This document shows positions 9,165 to 17,646 of a stretch of DNA of 64,000 nt, piece after piece (positions within the stretch are counted from its first letter, which is position 1; each line of letters opens with the position of its first letter). The notes below the pieces were generated by a model. It saw only the letters and a list, made by a program, of their open reading frames with translations. It did not search any database and had not been told where the DNA came from. Both the position numbers and the translations under genes were made by a program. Source of the stretch: Peteryoungia wuzhouensis (lineage in GTDB: Bacteria > Pseudomonadota > Alphaproteobacteria > Rhizobiales > Rhizobiaceae); assembly GCF_003205195.1 (NCBI RefSeq), contig NZ_QJRY01000002.1, forward strand, positions 124,001-188,000. The letters run 5' to 3'.

Positions 9165-12100
9165 ATGGCCAAATCTCCCAAATCCTCCGCCCCCTCGACC
9201 GGATTCGAGGAAGCCCCGCAAGCCTCGTTCGAAGGCGCACCTTTGTCCGGCTCGGTGTCGGACTGGGTGAAGCAGCTGGAGGCCGAGGCGGAAGCCTCGA
9301 CGGTCGAAAGCCAGCGGGAGCTCGCCTCCAAGGCCGGCAAGCACCGCAAGAAGATCGAGGTGGAAGCCCGCCGCCACGCCGAAAAGGTGGCGCTGGAAAA
9401 GGCGCAGCAGTCGGCCGCAGGCCGCAAGCCCGAACGGGCGTCCGAGCCAATGCGAGGCCCCCGCGGAGCGAAGTCGCAAAGCGACGACAGCGTGAGCGCA
9501 AAACAAGTCACCGCCAAGAACACCACCTCGACCAAAACCTCCCGCGGCGTCTCGATAGGCGCCTCCTCCGATCCGAAGACCCGCGCCGCTGCCGGCCTCA
9601 ATCCGATCGCCGGCATGGATGTCTCGCTCGAGGAAGCCGAATCCCTCGCCCCTGGCGCCGTCACGGCCACCGTCGAGGCCCTCTCCGCCCTGATCGAAAG
9701 CGGCAACCCGCTGTTCAAGAACGGCGAACTCTGGATGCCCCACCGCCCGGCCCGCCCGGCGAAATCCGAAGGCGGCGTGCCGATCCGCATGGCCTCCGAT
9801 TTCGAACCCGCCGGCGACCAGCCGACCGCCATCAAGGACCTCGTCGAAGGCCTGAAGAGCGACGACCGCACCCAGGTCCTGCTCGGTGTCACCGGCTCCG
9901 GCAAGACGTTTACGATGGCCAAGGTGATCGAGGCGACCCAGCGCCCCGCCGTCATCCTCGCGCCGAACAAGACGCTCGCTGCGCAGCTCTATTCCGAGTT
10001 CAAGAACTTCTTCCCCGACAACGCCGTCGAATATTTCGTCTCCTATTACGACTACTACCAGCCGGAAGCCTATGTGCCGCGCTCGGATACCTTCATCGAG
10101 AAGGAATCGTCGATCAACGAACAGATCGACCGCATGCGCCACGCCGCCACCCGCGCCATCCTCGAGCGCGACGACTGCATCATCGTCGCCTCCGTCTCCT
10201 GCATTTACGGTATCGGCTCGGTCGAAACCTACACCGCCATGACCTTCCAGATGTCGGTCGGCGACCGCATCGACCAGCGCCAGCTCCTGGCCGACCTCGT
10301 CGCCCAGCAATACAAGCGCCAGGACATCAACTTCGTCCGCGGCTCGTTCCGCGTCCGCGGCGACACGATCGAACTCTTCCCCGCCCACCTGGAAGATGCC
10401 GCCTGGCGCATCACCCTCTTCGGTGACGAGATCGAGAGCATCACCGAATTCGACCCGCTCACCGGCAAGAAGACCGGCGACATGAAGTCGGTCAAGATCT
10501 ACGCCAACAGCCACTATGTCACGCCGCGCCCCGCCCTCAACGGCGCCATCAAGTCGATCAAGGAAGAGCTGAAGACCCGCCTCGCCGAGCTCGAAAAGGG
10601 CGGCCGCCTGCTCGAAGCGCAGCGCCTGGAACAGCGCACCCGCTACGACATCGAAATGCTCGAAGCCACCGGCTCCTGCGCCGGCATCGAGAACTATTCG
10701 CGCTACCTCACCGGCCGCAAGCCCGGCGAACCGCCACCGACGCTCTTCGAATACATCCCCGACAACGCCCTGCTCTTCATCGACGAGAGCCACGTCTCCG
10801 TCTCCCAGATCGGCGGCATGTACCGGGGCGACTTCCGCCGCAAGGCGACGCTGGCCGAATACGGCTTCCGCCTGCCCTCCTGCATGGACAACCGTCCGCT
10901 GCGCTTCGAGGAATGGGACGCCATGCGCCCCCAGACCATCGCCGTCTCCGCCACCCCCGGCAGCTGGGAAATGGAAGAATCCGGCGGCGTCTTCGCCGAA
11001 CAGGTCATCCGACCCACCGGCCTCATCGACCCGCCGGTCGAAATCCGCCCGGCCAAATCCCAGGTCGACGACGTGCTCGGCGAGATCCGCGAAACCGCGC
11101 AAAAGGGCTACCGCACCCTCGTCACCGTGCTCACCAAGCGCATGGCCGAAGACCTCACCGAATACCTGCATGAACAGGGCGTGCGCGTCCGCTACATGCA
11201 CTCGGACATCGACACGCTGGAGCGCATCGAGATCATCCGCGATCTGCGCCTCGGCGCCTTCGACGTGCTCGTCGGCATCAACCTGCTGCGCGAAGGCCTC
11301 GACATCCCCGAATGCGGCTTCGTCGCCATCCTCGATGCCGACAAGGAAGGCTTTTTGCGCTCGGAAACGTCCCTTGTTCAGACAATTGGACGTGCGGCCC
11401 GAAACGTCGACGGCAAGGTCATCCTCTATGCCGACCAGATCACCGGCTCGATGCAGCGCGCCATGGACGAGACGTCCCGCCGCCGCGAAAAGCAGATGGC
11501 CTACAACATCGAACACGGCATCACGCCCGAATCCGTCAAGGCCCGCATCTCCGACATCCTCGACTCGGTCTACGAACGCGACCACGTCCGCGCCGACATC
11601 TCGGGCGCAACCGGCGGCAAGGGTTTCGCAGACGGCGGCCACCTCGTCGGCAACAATCTCCAGGCCCATCTCAACGCGCTGGAAAAGAGCATGCGCGACG
11701 CCGCCGCCGACCTCGACTTCGAAAAAGCCGCGCGCCTCCGCGACGAAATCAAACGCCTGAAGGCCGCCGAACTCGCCACCATGGACGATCCGATGGCGAG
11801 GCAGGAGGCCGGCGAAAGCCCGAAGAGCGGCAAGAGCCGAAGCAGCAGCGGCCCACTCTCCCCCCCTGTGGGGGAGATGTCGCCGCAGGCGACAGAGGGG
11901 GGTACCCCAGACTCAACCCAACCCCGCATCTCCCCCTCCGGCCGCAACAAATCCGGCACCCCGCAGGGCAAGGGCAGCTATTTCTCCAAACCCCATATCG
12001 ACGACATGGGCCCCGGCACCGACGGCGCCGTCCCCCTGCCGAAATCCGGCCCGGAAAGCTCCTATTTCCGCAAAAACACCCTCGACGAAATGACCGTCGG

Positions 12101-12311
12101 CCGCACCGAAAAGCCGGTGACGGGAAAGTTGCCGGAGAAACCGGCAGGCACAACCAGCTCCCTCCCCCCTGTGGGGAGGGTTGGGGAGGGGAATCCCGAC
12201 GACCCCCGCCCGATCATCCGCGCCCGCGCTGGCGCCGGCTCCTACGAGGATCCGGCAGACGGCAAGCGCAAGGCCAGGACGAAGGGGAAAACGGGGAGAC
12301 CGGGGCGGTGA
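9165..12311 (+). CDS. uvrB: Excinuclease ABC subunit B with long N- and C-terminal extensions
   Basis: UvrB is the damage-verifying helicase-like subunit of nucleotide excision repair; it takes over from UvrA and recruits UvrC. The translation has Walker [11 protein letters not shown] (about residue 240), the beta-hairpin [13 protein letters not shown] (about 293-305), the conserved helicase motifs, TIGRAARN, and the C-terminal UVR motif [17 protein letters not shown] (about 855-875). At 1048 residues it is far longer than the about 670 of enteric UvrB: about 200 residues precede the core and about 170 follow it. The start at 9165 (MAKSPKSS) is chosen over 9096 because it gives the usual rhizobial N-terminus. 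Parts of both extensions are translated intergenic repeats (see repeat entries), so they are probably unstructured. Confidence 0.95.
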   Translation: MAKSPKSSAPSTGFEEAPQASFEGAPLSGSVSDWVKQLEAEAEASTVESQRELASKAGKHRKKIEVEARRHAEKVALEKAQQSAAGRKPERASEPMRGPRGAKSQSDDSVSAKQVTAKNTTSTKTSRGVSIGASSDPKTRAAAGLNPIAGMDVSLEEAESLAPGAVTATVEALSALIESGNPLFKNGELWMPHRPARPAKSEGGVPIRMASDFEPAGDQPTAIKDLVEGLKSDDRTQVLLGVTGSGKTFTMAKVIEATQRPAVILAPNKTLAAQLYSEFKNFFPDNAVEYFVSYYDYYQPEAYVPRSDTFIEKESSINEQIDRMRHAATRAILERDDCIIVASVSCIYGIGSVETYTAMTFQMSVGDRIDQRQLLADLVAQQYKRQDINFVRGSFRVRGDTIELFPAHLEDAAWRITLFGDEIESITEFDPLTGKKTGDMKSVKIYANSHYVTPRPALNGAIKSIKEELKTRLAELEKGGRLLEAQRLEQRTRYDIEMLEATGSCAGIENYSRYLTGRKPGEPPPTLFEYIPDNALLFIDESHVSVSQIGGMYRGDFRRKATLAEYGFRLPSCMDNRPLRFEEWDAMRPQTIAVSATPGSWEMEESGGVFAEQVIRPTGLIDPPVEIRPAKSQVDDVLGEIRETAQKGYRTLVTVLTKRMAEDLTEYLHEQGVRVRYMHSDIDTLERIEIIRDLRLGAFDVLVGINLLREGLDIPECGFVAILDADKEGFLRSETSLVQTIGRAARNVDGKVILYADQITGSMQRAMDETSRRREKQMAYNIEHGITPESVKARISDILDSVYERDHVRADISGATGGKGFADGGHLVGNNLQAHLNALEKSMRDAAADLDFEKAARLRDEIKRLKAAELATMDDPMARQEAGESPKSGKSRSSSGPLSPPVGEMSPQATEGGTPDSTQPRISPSGRNKSGTPQGKGSYFSKPHIDDMGPGTDGAVPLPKSGPESSYFRKNTLDEMTVGRTEKPVTGKLPEKPAGTTSSLPPVGRVGEGNPDDPRPIIRARAGAGSYEDPADGKRKARTKGKTGRPGR
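9452..9504. repeat. Repeat-like palindromic stretch inside the uvrB N-terminal extension
   Basis: Within the coding sequence is a run with the hairpin GTCGC-AAA-GCGAC and the phrases GCGGAGCGAAGTCG and GACAGCGTGAGCGCA, the style of a short palindromic intergenic element read in frame. It encodes residues of low conservation about 100 residues upstream of the UvrB core. Confidence 0.45.
11853..11904. repeat. Intergenic repeat copy inside the uvrB 3' coding region
   Basis: This copy matches almost base for base the intergenic copy at 16089-16138: a CTCTCCCC...TGTGGGGGAGATGTCG half, a short GCCGCAGGCGAC or GCGCAGCCGAC hairpin, then AGAGGGGGGTA. Here it is translated in frame as [14 protein letters not shown] in the tail beyond the UVR motif. 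Confidence 0.8.
12158..12191. repeat. Second intergenic repeat copy inside uvrB
   Basis: CTCCCCCCTGTGGGGAGGGTTGGGGAGGGGAA-type sequence, the same element as the intergenic copy at 16182-16215. It is read in frame as [11 protein letters not shown], about 45 residues from the UvrB C-terminus. Confidence 0.75.
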
Positions 12312-12316
12312 CGTTA

Positions 12317-12391
12317 TCTCCCCCCTTGCGGGGGAGAACGGAATTTCAGCATCTTAGCGCAGCTAAGTGCTAGAAATTCCAAGAGAGGGGC
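12317..12391. repeat. Palindromic intergenic repeat after uvrB
   Basis: Starts seven bases after the uvrB stop. It has outer TCTCCCCCCTTGCGGGGGAGA, an inner inverted repeat GGAATTTCAGCA/TGCTAGAAATTCC, and a central CTTAGCGCAGCTAAG hairpin, closing with AGAGAGGGG. The same element occurs in opposite orientation at about 55540-55612. It may also serve as a terminator for uvrB. Confidence 0.7.
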
Positions 12392-12428
12392 TGCACTTGG
12401 ATTATATAAATTTAGGCGCCCCTCAAAA

Positions 12429-14228
12429 CTATTTCGAATTGATAAATCTACGATTTTGAACATATTCAAAAACAAACTTCTTTTTAGCTTCCGAGCTTTG
12501 CGTATTTATTCCAACCTTCAGCAATCTATCATTCTCGTCTTTGAAATGACGGATGAGAGTCAGGCGTTCCTGCACGCCCAAGTTATTAAAAATAGTTGAC
12601 GCTGATTCAATTGAACTTATCATCTTCGAGTAATAGTTATAGGCATTCTCTGTGAGTGGCCCAAGAAAAGGACTGGTTGCTCCAGAATGCACAATCAAAT
12701 TGCGTTCCCTGTAAATCCGGTGAATCTGCCATGAGACCCGGCGTTCATGGGAAAATATGTATTCTGAGAAGGTTTTTGGGTCGCTGAATTTAGACTCAAG
12801 AAACCAGAGCCTGTTCAACGCAAGTGGACTAGTCGAGACTAGCTCACACATATCCTTCTTCATCACAGGGGAACCAAGAACTATGATCGATAAAAACTTC
12901 GACGCTTGATCGCTGCCGACTCCGTTATCCGAAACAAAATCCCTGAACTGCCTACCAAATATCTTTCCGAAATTCGAATAGCACTCTATTATATTGTCAA
13001 TAGGATAACTTAAAACAACAGATGGGACAATGTATTTTATGAAGTGATTTATTCTTACGCTATCTTCAGAAACAAGCTCAGGAAGAATTGCTTCAAATCC
13101 AGCCCATATTGTTACGAGTTGCGCTTGTTTGCTTTCTGTTTTTTCAGCCAGTGCAGCCGTAGTTATGGATCTAAATAGTTTAGGAGCAAAAGAATCTCGA
13201 CGCCTCACGTGTTTATACATAACCTCAAACAGGTTCTCCACATATGTGGTCGTCTTGCGCACTGAAGCAACATTTCGACGGTGACTAAGAAAGCTTGAAT
13301 CTGCCGAGCAGATGACACCCCGATTTTGTTTGCTTTGAACCACGTAAGCGTCCGAGGCCCAATGAGCACGCACTGCACCAGGATAAAGGAAAACTATTGA
13401 CTCTAACTGCCGCAAGACATTGAAGATTAGTTCCGCTGCTGCATAGGGGTTATTACCGGGTACTTTATCAAAACGTATAATGGAAGAGTTCTTAGTCGTA
13501 TTGAATGCAACAGGAAGATGAATCTCAATCTTTTTGTATTCCCCACCATTTAGAGAAAGAATTTCTGCCGATAAACTACGGGAAACCATGCGAGCAAAAT
13601 TTGAATTCACCGAACAATAGACGCTGTAGCTGAACTCAGTTTCAGAGAAATTTTGAAAAAGGCCTAACAACAGAGAGGAGCTGCATCGCTGTATGTCGCG
13701 ATCTAAGAAAATCCGCTCCAAGCAGCTACGGACGTATTTCTTGCTATTACCTGAATTAACCAGGTGCGATATATATAATTTTGTATATTTGAATATTTTT
13801 ATTTTGCTTCCACCAGATGCGATCTCTTCAGTTATAAGTGCTTCAGCTTTTTTCTTAAATTCTGGCTCTAGGATGGATATCAACATCCTACAATTCGAAC
13901 GAATTTCCTCCAAGGTTGAGTCGTATGAAAGCTCGAAGCTTGGAATAACTCTCATGTTTTTCGAAACTATCGATGATGCAATAGGATCACTGTGGAGTGA
14001 CTCATTGCACTCCTCGATCATCACTTTTAAAGCCGGCTTGCCAAAGGAACCAGATTTTACAGATTCACAAGCTTTCGATAACTCGATAAGTTTGGATATC
14101 GTCGAAAGACTATACGCCTTGTAACTCTCCCATGAGCGATCATCGACAAGTTCAAGACAAATTTCCGCAAAGAATTTATACAGCTTGGCGTTATCTGTAT
14201 TTGGCCACTGATTATTCAATCTTCGCAT
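12429..14228 (-). CDS. AT-rich HEPN-domain protein (Apea-like), candidate defence gene
   Basis: A 599-residue protein in DNA that is obviously AT-rich compared with both flanks, a sign of recent transfer. The C-terminal part carries the HEPN ribonuclease signature: HRIYRERNLIVHSG puts the RxxxxH motif at R509-H514, and the preceding QLVTIWAGFEAILPE helix fits the Apea-like HEPN class, whose members include the abortive-infection protein ApeA. The N-terminal about 330 residues match nothing I recognise. It stands alone: no partner gene, no antitoxin, no integrase. The ATG at 14226-14228 has a weak GGG seven bases upstream. The HEPN call is motif-based; a role in phage defence by RNA cleavage is inference. 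Confidence 0.65.
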   Translation of the reverse strand: MRRLNNQWPNTDNAKLYKFFAEICLELVDDRSWESYKAYSLSTISKLIELSKACESVKSGSFGKPALKVMIEECNESLHSDPIASSIVSKNMRVIPSFELSYDSTLEEIRSNCRMLISILEPEFKKKAEALITEEIASGGSKIKIFKYTKLYISHLVNSGNSKKYVRSCLERIFLDRDIQRCSSSLLLGLFQNFSETEFSYSVYCSVNSNFARMVSRSLSAEILSLNGGEYKKIEIHLPVAFNTTKNSSIIRFDKVPGNNPYAAAELIFNVLRQLESIVFLYPGAVRAHWASDAYVVQSKQNRGVICSADSSFLSHRRNVASVRKTTTYVENLFEVMYKHVRRRDSFAPKLFRSITTAALAEKTESKQAQLVTIWAGFEAILPELVSEDSVRINHFIKYIVPSVVLSYPIDNIIECYSNFGKIFGRQFRDFVSDNGVGSDQASKFLSIIVLGSPVMKKDMCELVSTSPLALNRLWFLESKFSDPKTFSEYIFSHERRVSWQIHRIYRERNLIVHSGATSPFLGPLTENAYNYYSKMISSIESASTIFNNLGVQERLTLIRHFKDENDRLLKVGINTQSSEAKKKFVFEYVQNRRFINSK

Positions 14229-14261
14229 GAAATACCCTGGCTGAAGTCGCTACTATTTTGA

Positions 14262-14291
14262 ATATTAGAGTGCAATTCATAAAGATGACAA
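14262..14291 (-). promoter_or_regulatory. Probable promoter of the HEPN gene
   Basis: On the leftward strand TTGTCA (14286-14291) and TAATAT (14262-14267) are 18 bases apart, giving a good sigma-70-like promoter about 34 bases upstream of the start codon. Confidence 0.5.
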
Positions 14292-14918
14292 CCCCTGATC
14301 GGATCGGCTACCAGTGTACCGTTGACGTTGACTGCTAAATGCACGGCGATCACTTGTTGATAGCACCCGCGAAAGAATGGCTCGCCAACTCAACCTCAGC
14401 TAACTGCCGAAAAAAGGGGGATGCCCCGCAGCGATTTCCCAACAAAATCAAACCCCGAAACATTTTTTCATCCCCCACCCTTTTTCCTCCCGTAGACTCA
14501 TCCCCGTCCCGCCCTCGGATACACCTGACGATGCGATGTCAGGCGAGGCGGGGCCGGCGCCGGGGGCGAGTGCTGTCGCAGGCACAAATCCCCGGCCCGC
14601 TGCAACGGTCTCCCTCCGGACGAAGGGCTTGACGAGGGTGATGGGGTTGGATGCCCCAAAGCCTGGATACCCTGATCGGAAGGACGTGCCTCAGAGGCAC
14701 ACAGACAAGGCGCCCGCGCTGTCGCGAACACCCAGACAGCGGGGCGAAACAAACGGCGGGGATGACGGCCTAAGCCGCAAATGGCCAGACGATCATCCCC
14801 CGGGCGAGGGTCCCGGTCGGAATGGTGCACCATCCGGCGGGAACCTCCCGGGCCACCGGCCAGGCTGAAGCGGCACCTCGTGTGCCGCCGCAGCCGGACC
14901 CGCGCCCGGTCAATCCTC

Positions 14919-14947
14919 GGTCCTCGGGTCAAGCCCGAGGATGACGA
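14919..14947. repeat. CCTCGGG..CCCGAGG palindromic repeat
   Basis: A hairpin TCCTCGGG-TCAAG-CCCGAGGA followed by TGACGA. The same unit occurs twice, in inverted orientation, at 36261-36390. Confidence 0.65.
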
Positions 14948-15126
14948 GGACCGTCGCCGCCTTGCCAGAGAGACGCATGCAGCGGGAATAGACGCCGAAC
15001 GAGGCGCCGGAAGGAGCCACATAAAACTACTTAGACAGGTTGCTTCTGGCGCCTCGTCCGAGACAAGTTTCAGCCCACCCGGAGGGAGATGATCCCGACC
15101 GGCGGCGAAGCTTGGCCAGATGATTT

Positions 15127-15240
15127 CCCCTCATCCTGAGGTGCCGGGCAACGCCCGGCCTCGAAGGGCGAGGCCACCGATACAGCAACCAAGAGGGATG
15201 CTTCGAGGCCCGCGCTTCACGCGGGCACCTCAGCATGAGG
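15127..15240. repeat. Repeat with inverted ends (CCTCATCCTGAGGTGCC family)
   Basis: The left end has CCCTCATCCTGAGGTGCC, a GCCGGGCAACGCCCGGC hairpin and CCTCGAAG. The right end is the inverted counterpart, CTTCGAGGCCCGCG...GCACCTCAGCATGAGG. A related single end is at 16033-16077. The layout is that of a small non-autonomous palindromic element. Confidence 0.7.
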
Positions 15241-15310
15241 ACGTCGCATCAGCGCCCCGCCCTCGCCCTCCCAATTTCGCGAATTGCCAAAACACAGAAA
15301 GGAGCCCGAC

Positions 15311-15817
15311 ATGCCAGACCATCAGACCACCGAAGCCCCCGTCCCCGAACCGCTGGAACTGCGCCTGCTGCGCGACCTTCTCGACGAACACGCAACCCCA
15401 CTCCGCTGCCCGCGGCGCCAATGCCGGCGCAGCCGGCACTGCAGCGGTCAGGCGCCTCGCGCGCATCTGCCGCTGGCCTCGGGCGTATCTCTCCCGCCCT
15501 GCGCGGCAAAGGCCAAACCCATCGTGCACCAGGAGCTCCGGGACATGGCCGGCCAGCTGCACCCGCATGTCAGCCCCGGAATCGAGCCCCGCCAATGGCC
15601 CGAAGACGCGGAGGCAGCCGCCAAGCTTCGACTGGCGCTCGCCAGGCTCCACCGCATCCACACCCGCCCCGGCCCACATCCGGAACACGAACGGGCCGCC
15701 CTCGCCGCCTGGGCTGCCAGCGATCCCAACCCGCAGGCCACTGCCCTTTACCGCTGCGGCTGGCACCACATAAAACCGGAAAAACGCCCCTCCGCCAGTC
15801 CGGGCACCGCGGCATGA
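15311..15817 (+). CDS. Small cysteine- and arginine-rich hypothetical protein
   Basis: A 168-residue protein with AGGAG seven bases before its ATG. The N-terminal LELRLLRDLLDEHATPLRC leads into a cysteine set C33-x4-C38-x5-C44, with another at C64 (LPPCAAK), which could bind a metal ion. Similar short proteins with a C(P)xxxCRRxxxC pattern occur in rhizobia but have no known function as far as I know. The remainder is Pro/Arg/Ala-rich. It sits alone between repeat elements. The ribosome binding site and the family-like motif argue that it is real; composition makes me cautious. Confidence 0.55.
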   Translation: MPDHQTTEAPVPEPLELRLLRDLLDEHATPLRCPRRQCRRSRHCSGQAPRAHLPLASGVSLPPCAAKAKPIVHQELRDMAGQLHPHVSPGIEPRQWPEDAEAAAKLRLALARLHRIHTRPGPHPEHERAALAAWAASDPNPQATALYRCGWHHIKPEKRPSASPGTAA

Positions 15818-15823
15818 GGGCGC

Positions 15824-15966
15824 CCACCCACCTCCCCCTTGAGGGGGGAGGTCGCCGCAGAGCGGCGGGTAGGGGTGACACCAGGCTGGTCGCCAGCAGA
15901 TATCCGGAGAAGCGGACACCCCACCCCGGACCTGCGGTCCGACCCTCCCCCTCAAGGGGAGGGTGG
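15824..15966. repeat. Composite palindromic repeat
   Basis: Begins CACCTCCCCCTTGAGGGG, continues through GTCGCCGCAGAGCGGCGGGT and GGGGTGACACC, and ends with CACCCCGGACCTGCGGTCC and ACCCTCCCCCTCAAGGGGAG. The same order of parts recurs at 55630-55777, so the whole about 145 bases is one element with inverted ends. Confidence 0.75.
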
Positions 15967-16032
15967 CCCCCGCATCCGGCGCTGTCGCGCCACCTTCTCC
16001 CCGCCGTGCAGAAAATGCGCCCCGTCACGCAC

Positions 16033-16077
16033 CCCCTCATGCTGAGGTGGGCGCGATTGCGCCCCTCGAAGCACGAG
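16033..16077. repeat. Single end of the CCTCATNCTGAGGTG repeat
   Basis: CCCTCATGCTGAGGTG followed by the hairpin GGGCGCGATTGCGCCC and CTCGAAGCACGAG, related to the ends of the element at 15127-15240. Confidence 0.6.
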
Positions 16078-16088
16078 GCCCCGACCTC

Positions 16089-16138
16089 CACTCTCCCCAC
16101 CTGTGGGGGAGATGTCGGCGCAGCCGACAGAGGGGGGT
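16089..16138. repeat. TGTGGGGGAGATGTCGG repeat, intergenic copy
   Basis: CTCTCCCCACCTGTGGGGGA, GATGTCGGCGCAGCCGACAG, then AGGGGGGTATGCCGCAG. This is the non-coding sister of the copy translated inside uvrB at 11853-11904. Confidence 0.8.
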
Positions 16139-16181
16139 ATGCCGCAGGCAAGGACACCTGCGGACAGTGCCGCCGGGTCAA

Positions 16182-16215
16182 GCCCTCCCCCTTGTGGGGA
16201 GGGTTTGGGAGGGGA
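16182..16215. repeat. CCTCCCCCTTGTGGGGAGGG repeat, intergenic copy
   Basis: CCCTCCCCCTTGTGGGGAGG followed by GTTTGGGAGGGG. Sister of the copy inside uvrB at 12158-12191. It ends just before the stop codon of the J-domain gene and may act as its terminator. Confidence 0.7.
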
Positions 16216-16227
16216 AAGACGGAGCCC

Positions 16228-16860
16228 CTACTCCGCCGCCTTCGGCAGATCCTCGGCCTCGACTTCGGGCGCCAGCGGCTCCATCTCATAGGAATAGCCC
16301 TCGAGCATGGAATAGGCCCGCTCGATCGCGCCGATCTGCACCTCCGACGCCTTGATGGCATCGGTGATCGATTGCGCCCGCGCCCTGAGCATCGAGCCGA
16401 GCACGTCGGTGTCGGGCCGCCGGCCAAGCCGGTCGAGATGTTTGCGCACCCGCGCCCGGTGGCGCTCCAGCTCGAGAATATGGAAGCGGCATTTCAGGAT
16501 GTCGTCGGTGAGCTTGCGGCGCAGCCCCGCGACCGGATCGAAACTGCCGGGCTCCCGCTCGTCGAGGATCATGTCGTTGATCAGCGTTTCCAAGACGATC
16601 AGACCCTTGAGGTCGGCGGGCTCGGCAAGCTGCGGATCGTAGCCGGTATCGTCGAACACGCGGCGGCGCACGGGATCCTTCAGCAGTTCGTAGCAGACGG
16701 AGATTTTCGCAAAGGCCTCGGCATCGCCGCCGGCATCCGGATGGGCGGTCTTTGCCACCTTGCGATAGGCCGCCTTGATCGCGGCATCGTCGGCATCGCG
16801 CGCCACGCCCAGAAGCTCGTAAGGATCGATCACCGCGGCACCCGTTTTCGCCATACTCAT
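16228..16860 (-). CDS. J-domain (DnaJ-like) protein
   Basis: A 210-residue protein with an N-terminal J domain: DPYELLGVARDADDAAIKAAYRK then the invariant HPD at residues 40-42, followed by GDAEAFAKISVCYELLKDP. J domains stimulate the ATPase of Hsp70 (DnaK). There is no Gly/Phe region, no zinc finger and no membrane segment, so it is a class III co-chaperone with a helical C-terminal part of unknown partner. ATGs at 16860 and 16854 are both possible; GGGAG lies just upstream. It is not near dnaK or cbpA, so its client is not suggested by context. Confidence 0.85.
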   Translation of the reverse strand: MSMAKTGAAVIDPYELLGVARDADDAAIKAAYRKVAKTAHPDAGGDAEAFAKISVCYELLKDPVRRRVFDDTGYDPQLAEPADLKGLIVLETLINDMILDEREPGSFDPVAGLRRKLTDDILKCRFHILELERHRARVRKHLDRLGRRPDTDVLGSMLRARAQSITDAIKASEVQIGAIERAYSMLEGYSYEMEPLAPEVEAEDLPKAAE

Positions 16861-17326
16861 TCACTCCCGCGTCCGACCGGCCCCGCCCCAGGCCCGATCC
16901 CCCTTCCCCTAAACCCGGATGGAGGCCGCTTCAAGACGGAACACCGCGTCGTCCCCGGTCGTGACGCAGCCGCCCGGCGGCGCTCGGCCGGACGGCAAGC
17001 GCTGACATGGCATCGTTACCACCCATCAAATCTCAAGGAATTCAGGCCGTTGACAAAAATTTGCGCGCGCAAGTGTGACTTTTCGTACTTGCCAAGGTTC
17101 GGAAATGCCCCTACCTCTTTTGGCGTTCGGGCAGCAATGATCCCGGAGACTGGACCGATTTGTATCGACCGCCCAGGCGGTCCTTGGGGGCTTTCTCCCG
17201 CCGGTAGACGTTCTTTCCCCGTTATCGCGATCCCTCGACGGTTCCGTTTCGGCGGAACTTCAACCCTGCCGCTTCCGGTTCGCCGGCCGTGGCGCAGACG
17301 ACAACACGGGAACAAGGACTATCCCC
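16861..17326. other. Intergenic region and long leader of the cold-shock gene
   Basis: 466 bases separating the divergent J-domain and cold-shock genes. A likely promoter at 17050-17078 would leave an untranslated leader of about 240 bases. The leader contains the hairpin GACCGCC-CA-GGCGGTC (17167-17182) and pyrimidine-rich stretches, in keeping with the long structured leaders of cspA-type messages. No protein gene is seen. Confidence 0.5.
17050..17078 (+). promoter_or_regulatory. Candidate promoter of the cold-shock gene
   Basis: TTGACA at 17050-17055 is a perfect -35 box. The best-spaced -10 (17 bases later) reads GTGTGA, which is poor, so the position is plausible but the call is tentative. 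Confidence 0.4.
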
Positions 17327-17539
17327 ATGGCCACCAAGGGCACTGTTAAATTCTTCAACCAGGACAAGGGCTTCGGCTTCATCACCCCGGAAGGCGGCGC
17401 AAAGGACGTGTTCGTCCACATCTCCGCGCTCCAGGCCTCGGGCCTGCAGACCCTGCAGGATGGCCAGCAGGTCACCTTCGACACCGAGCCGGATCGCATG
17501 GGCAAGGGCCCCAAGGCCGTCAACATCCAGGCTGCCTGA
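17327..17539 (+). CDS. Cold-shock domain protein, CspA family
   Basis: A 70-residue single cold-shock domain with RNP1 KGFGFI (residues 14-19) and RNP2 VFVHIS (28-33), which bind single-stranded RNA or DNA. Such proteins melt RNA secondary structure at low temperature or in stationary phase. The length and the starting [19 protein letters not shown] are textbook for the alphaproteobacterial paralogues, several of which exist per genome, so no numbered symbol is given. AAGGA precedes the ATG by about eight bases. Its long leader suggests post-transcriptional control; a terminator follows the stop codon. Confidence 0.96.
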   Translation: MATKGTVKFFNQDKGFGFITPEGGAKDVFVHISALQASGLQTLQDGQQVTFDTEPDRMGKGPKAVNIQAA

Positions 17540-17550
17540 TCAAAAGTTTC

Positions 17551-17585
17551 GAATGGCGTCCCCCGGGGCGCCATTCTCGCTTTTG
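17551..17585 (+). terminator. Terminator of the cold-shock gene
   Basis: GAATGGCG (17551-17558) pairs with CGCCATTC (17569-17576), with inner CCCC/GGGG extending the stem, then TCGCTTTT. It starts 12 bases after the stop codon. Confidence 0.8.
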
Positions 17586-17646
17586 GGGCCTGAAAAACCC
17601 GCTCTGAAATACGCCGGCCCGAAAAACGCCAGGATGCCGCGCTAGC

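Larger units (their letters stand above)
14292..15310. other. Gene-poor, repeat-bearing intergenic region
   Basis: About one kilobase with no protein gene I can support. Long open frames here (for example 14498-15022 leftward) are low-complexity Arg/Ser translations of repeat DNA. The AT-rich character of the HEPN gene persists to about 14480 and then switches to very GC-rich sequence. Two repeat elements inside are listed separately. I looked for RNase P, tmRNA and SRP RNA motifs and saw none. Confidence 0.5.

Noticed and set aside
8901..11669. A 922-codon open frame on the strand opposite uvrB
   Set aside because: Asp/Gly/Val/Arg-rich shadow of the GC-rich uvrB frame; no start signal or family motif, and uvrB explains every base.
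14498..15022. A 174-codon leftward open frame in the repeat-rich gap
   Set aside because: Its SSSSSGLTRGP-type stretches are translations of the CCTCGGG palindromic repeat, with no ribosome binding site.
14292..15310. Structured non-coding RNA such as RNase P, tmRNA or SRP RNA
   Set aside because: The stretch looks structured because of GC-rich palindromes, but none of the conserved motifs of those RNAs were found.
12317..16215. CRISPR array
   Set aside because: Repeats here are palindromic, differ in family and are irregularly spaced; there are no regular spacers and no cas genes.
15235..17349. A 704-codon rightward open frame
   Set aside because: Runs through several repeats and antisense to the J-domain gene; Pro/Arg/His-rich with no family signal.
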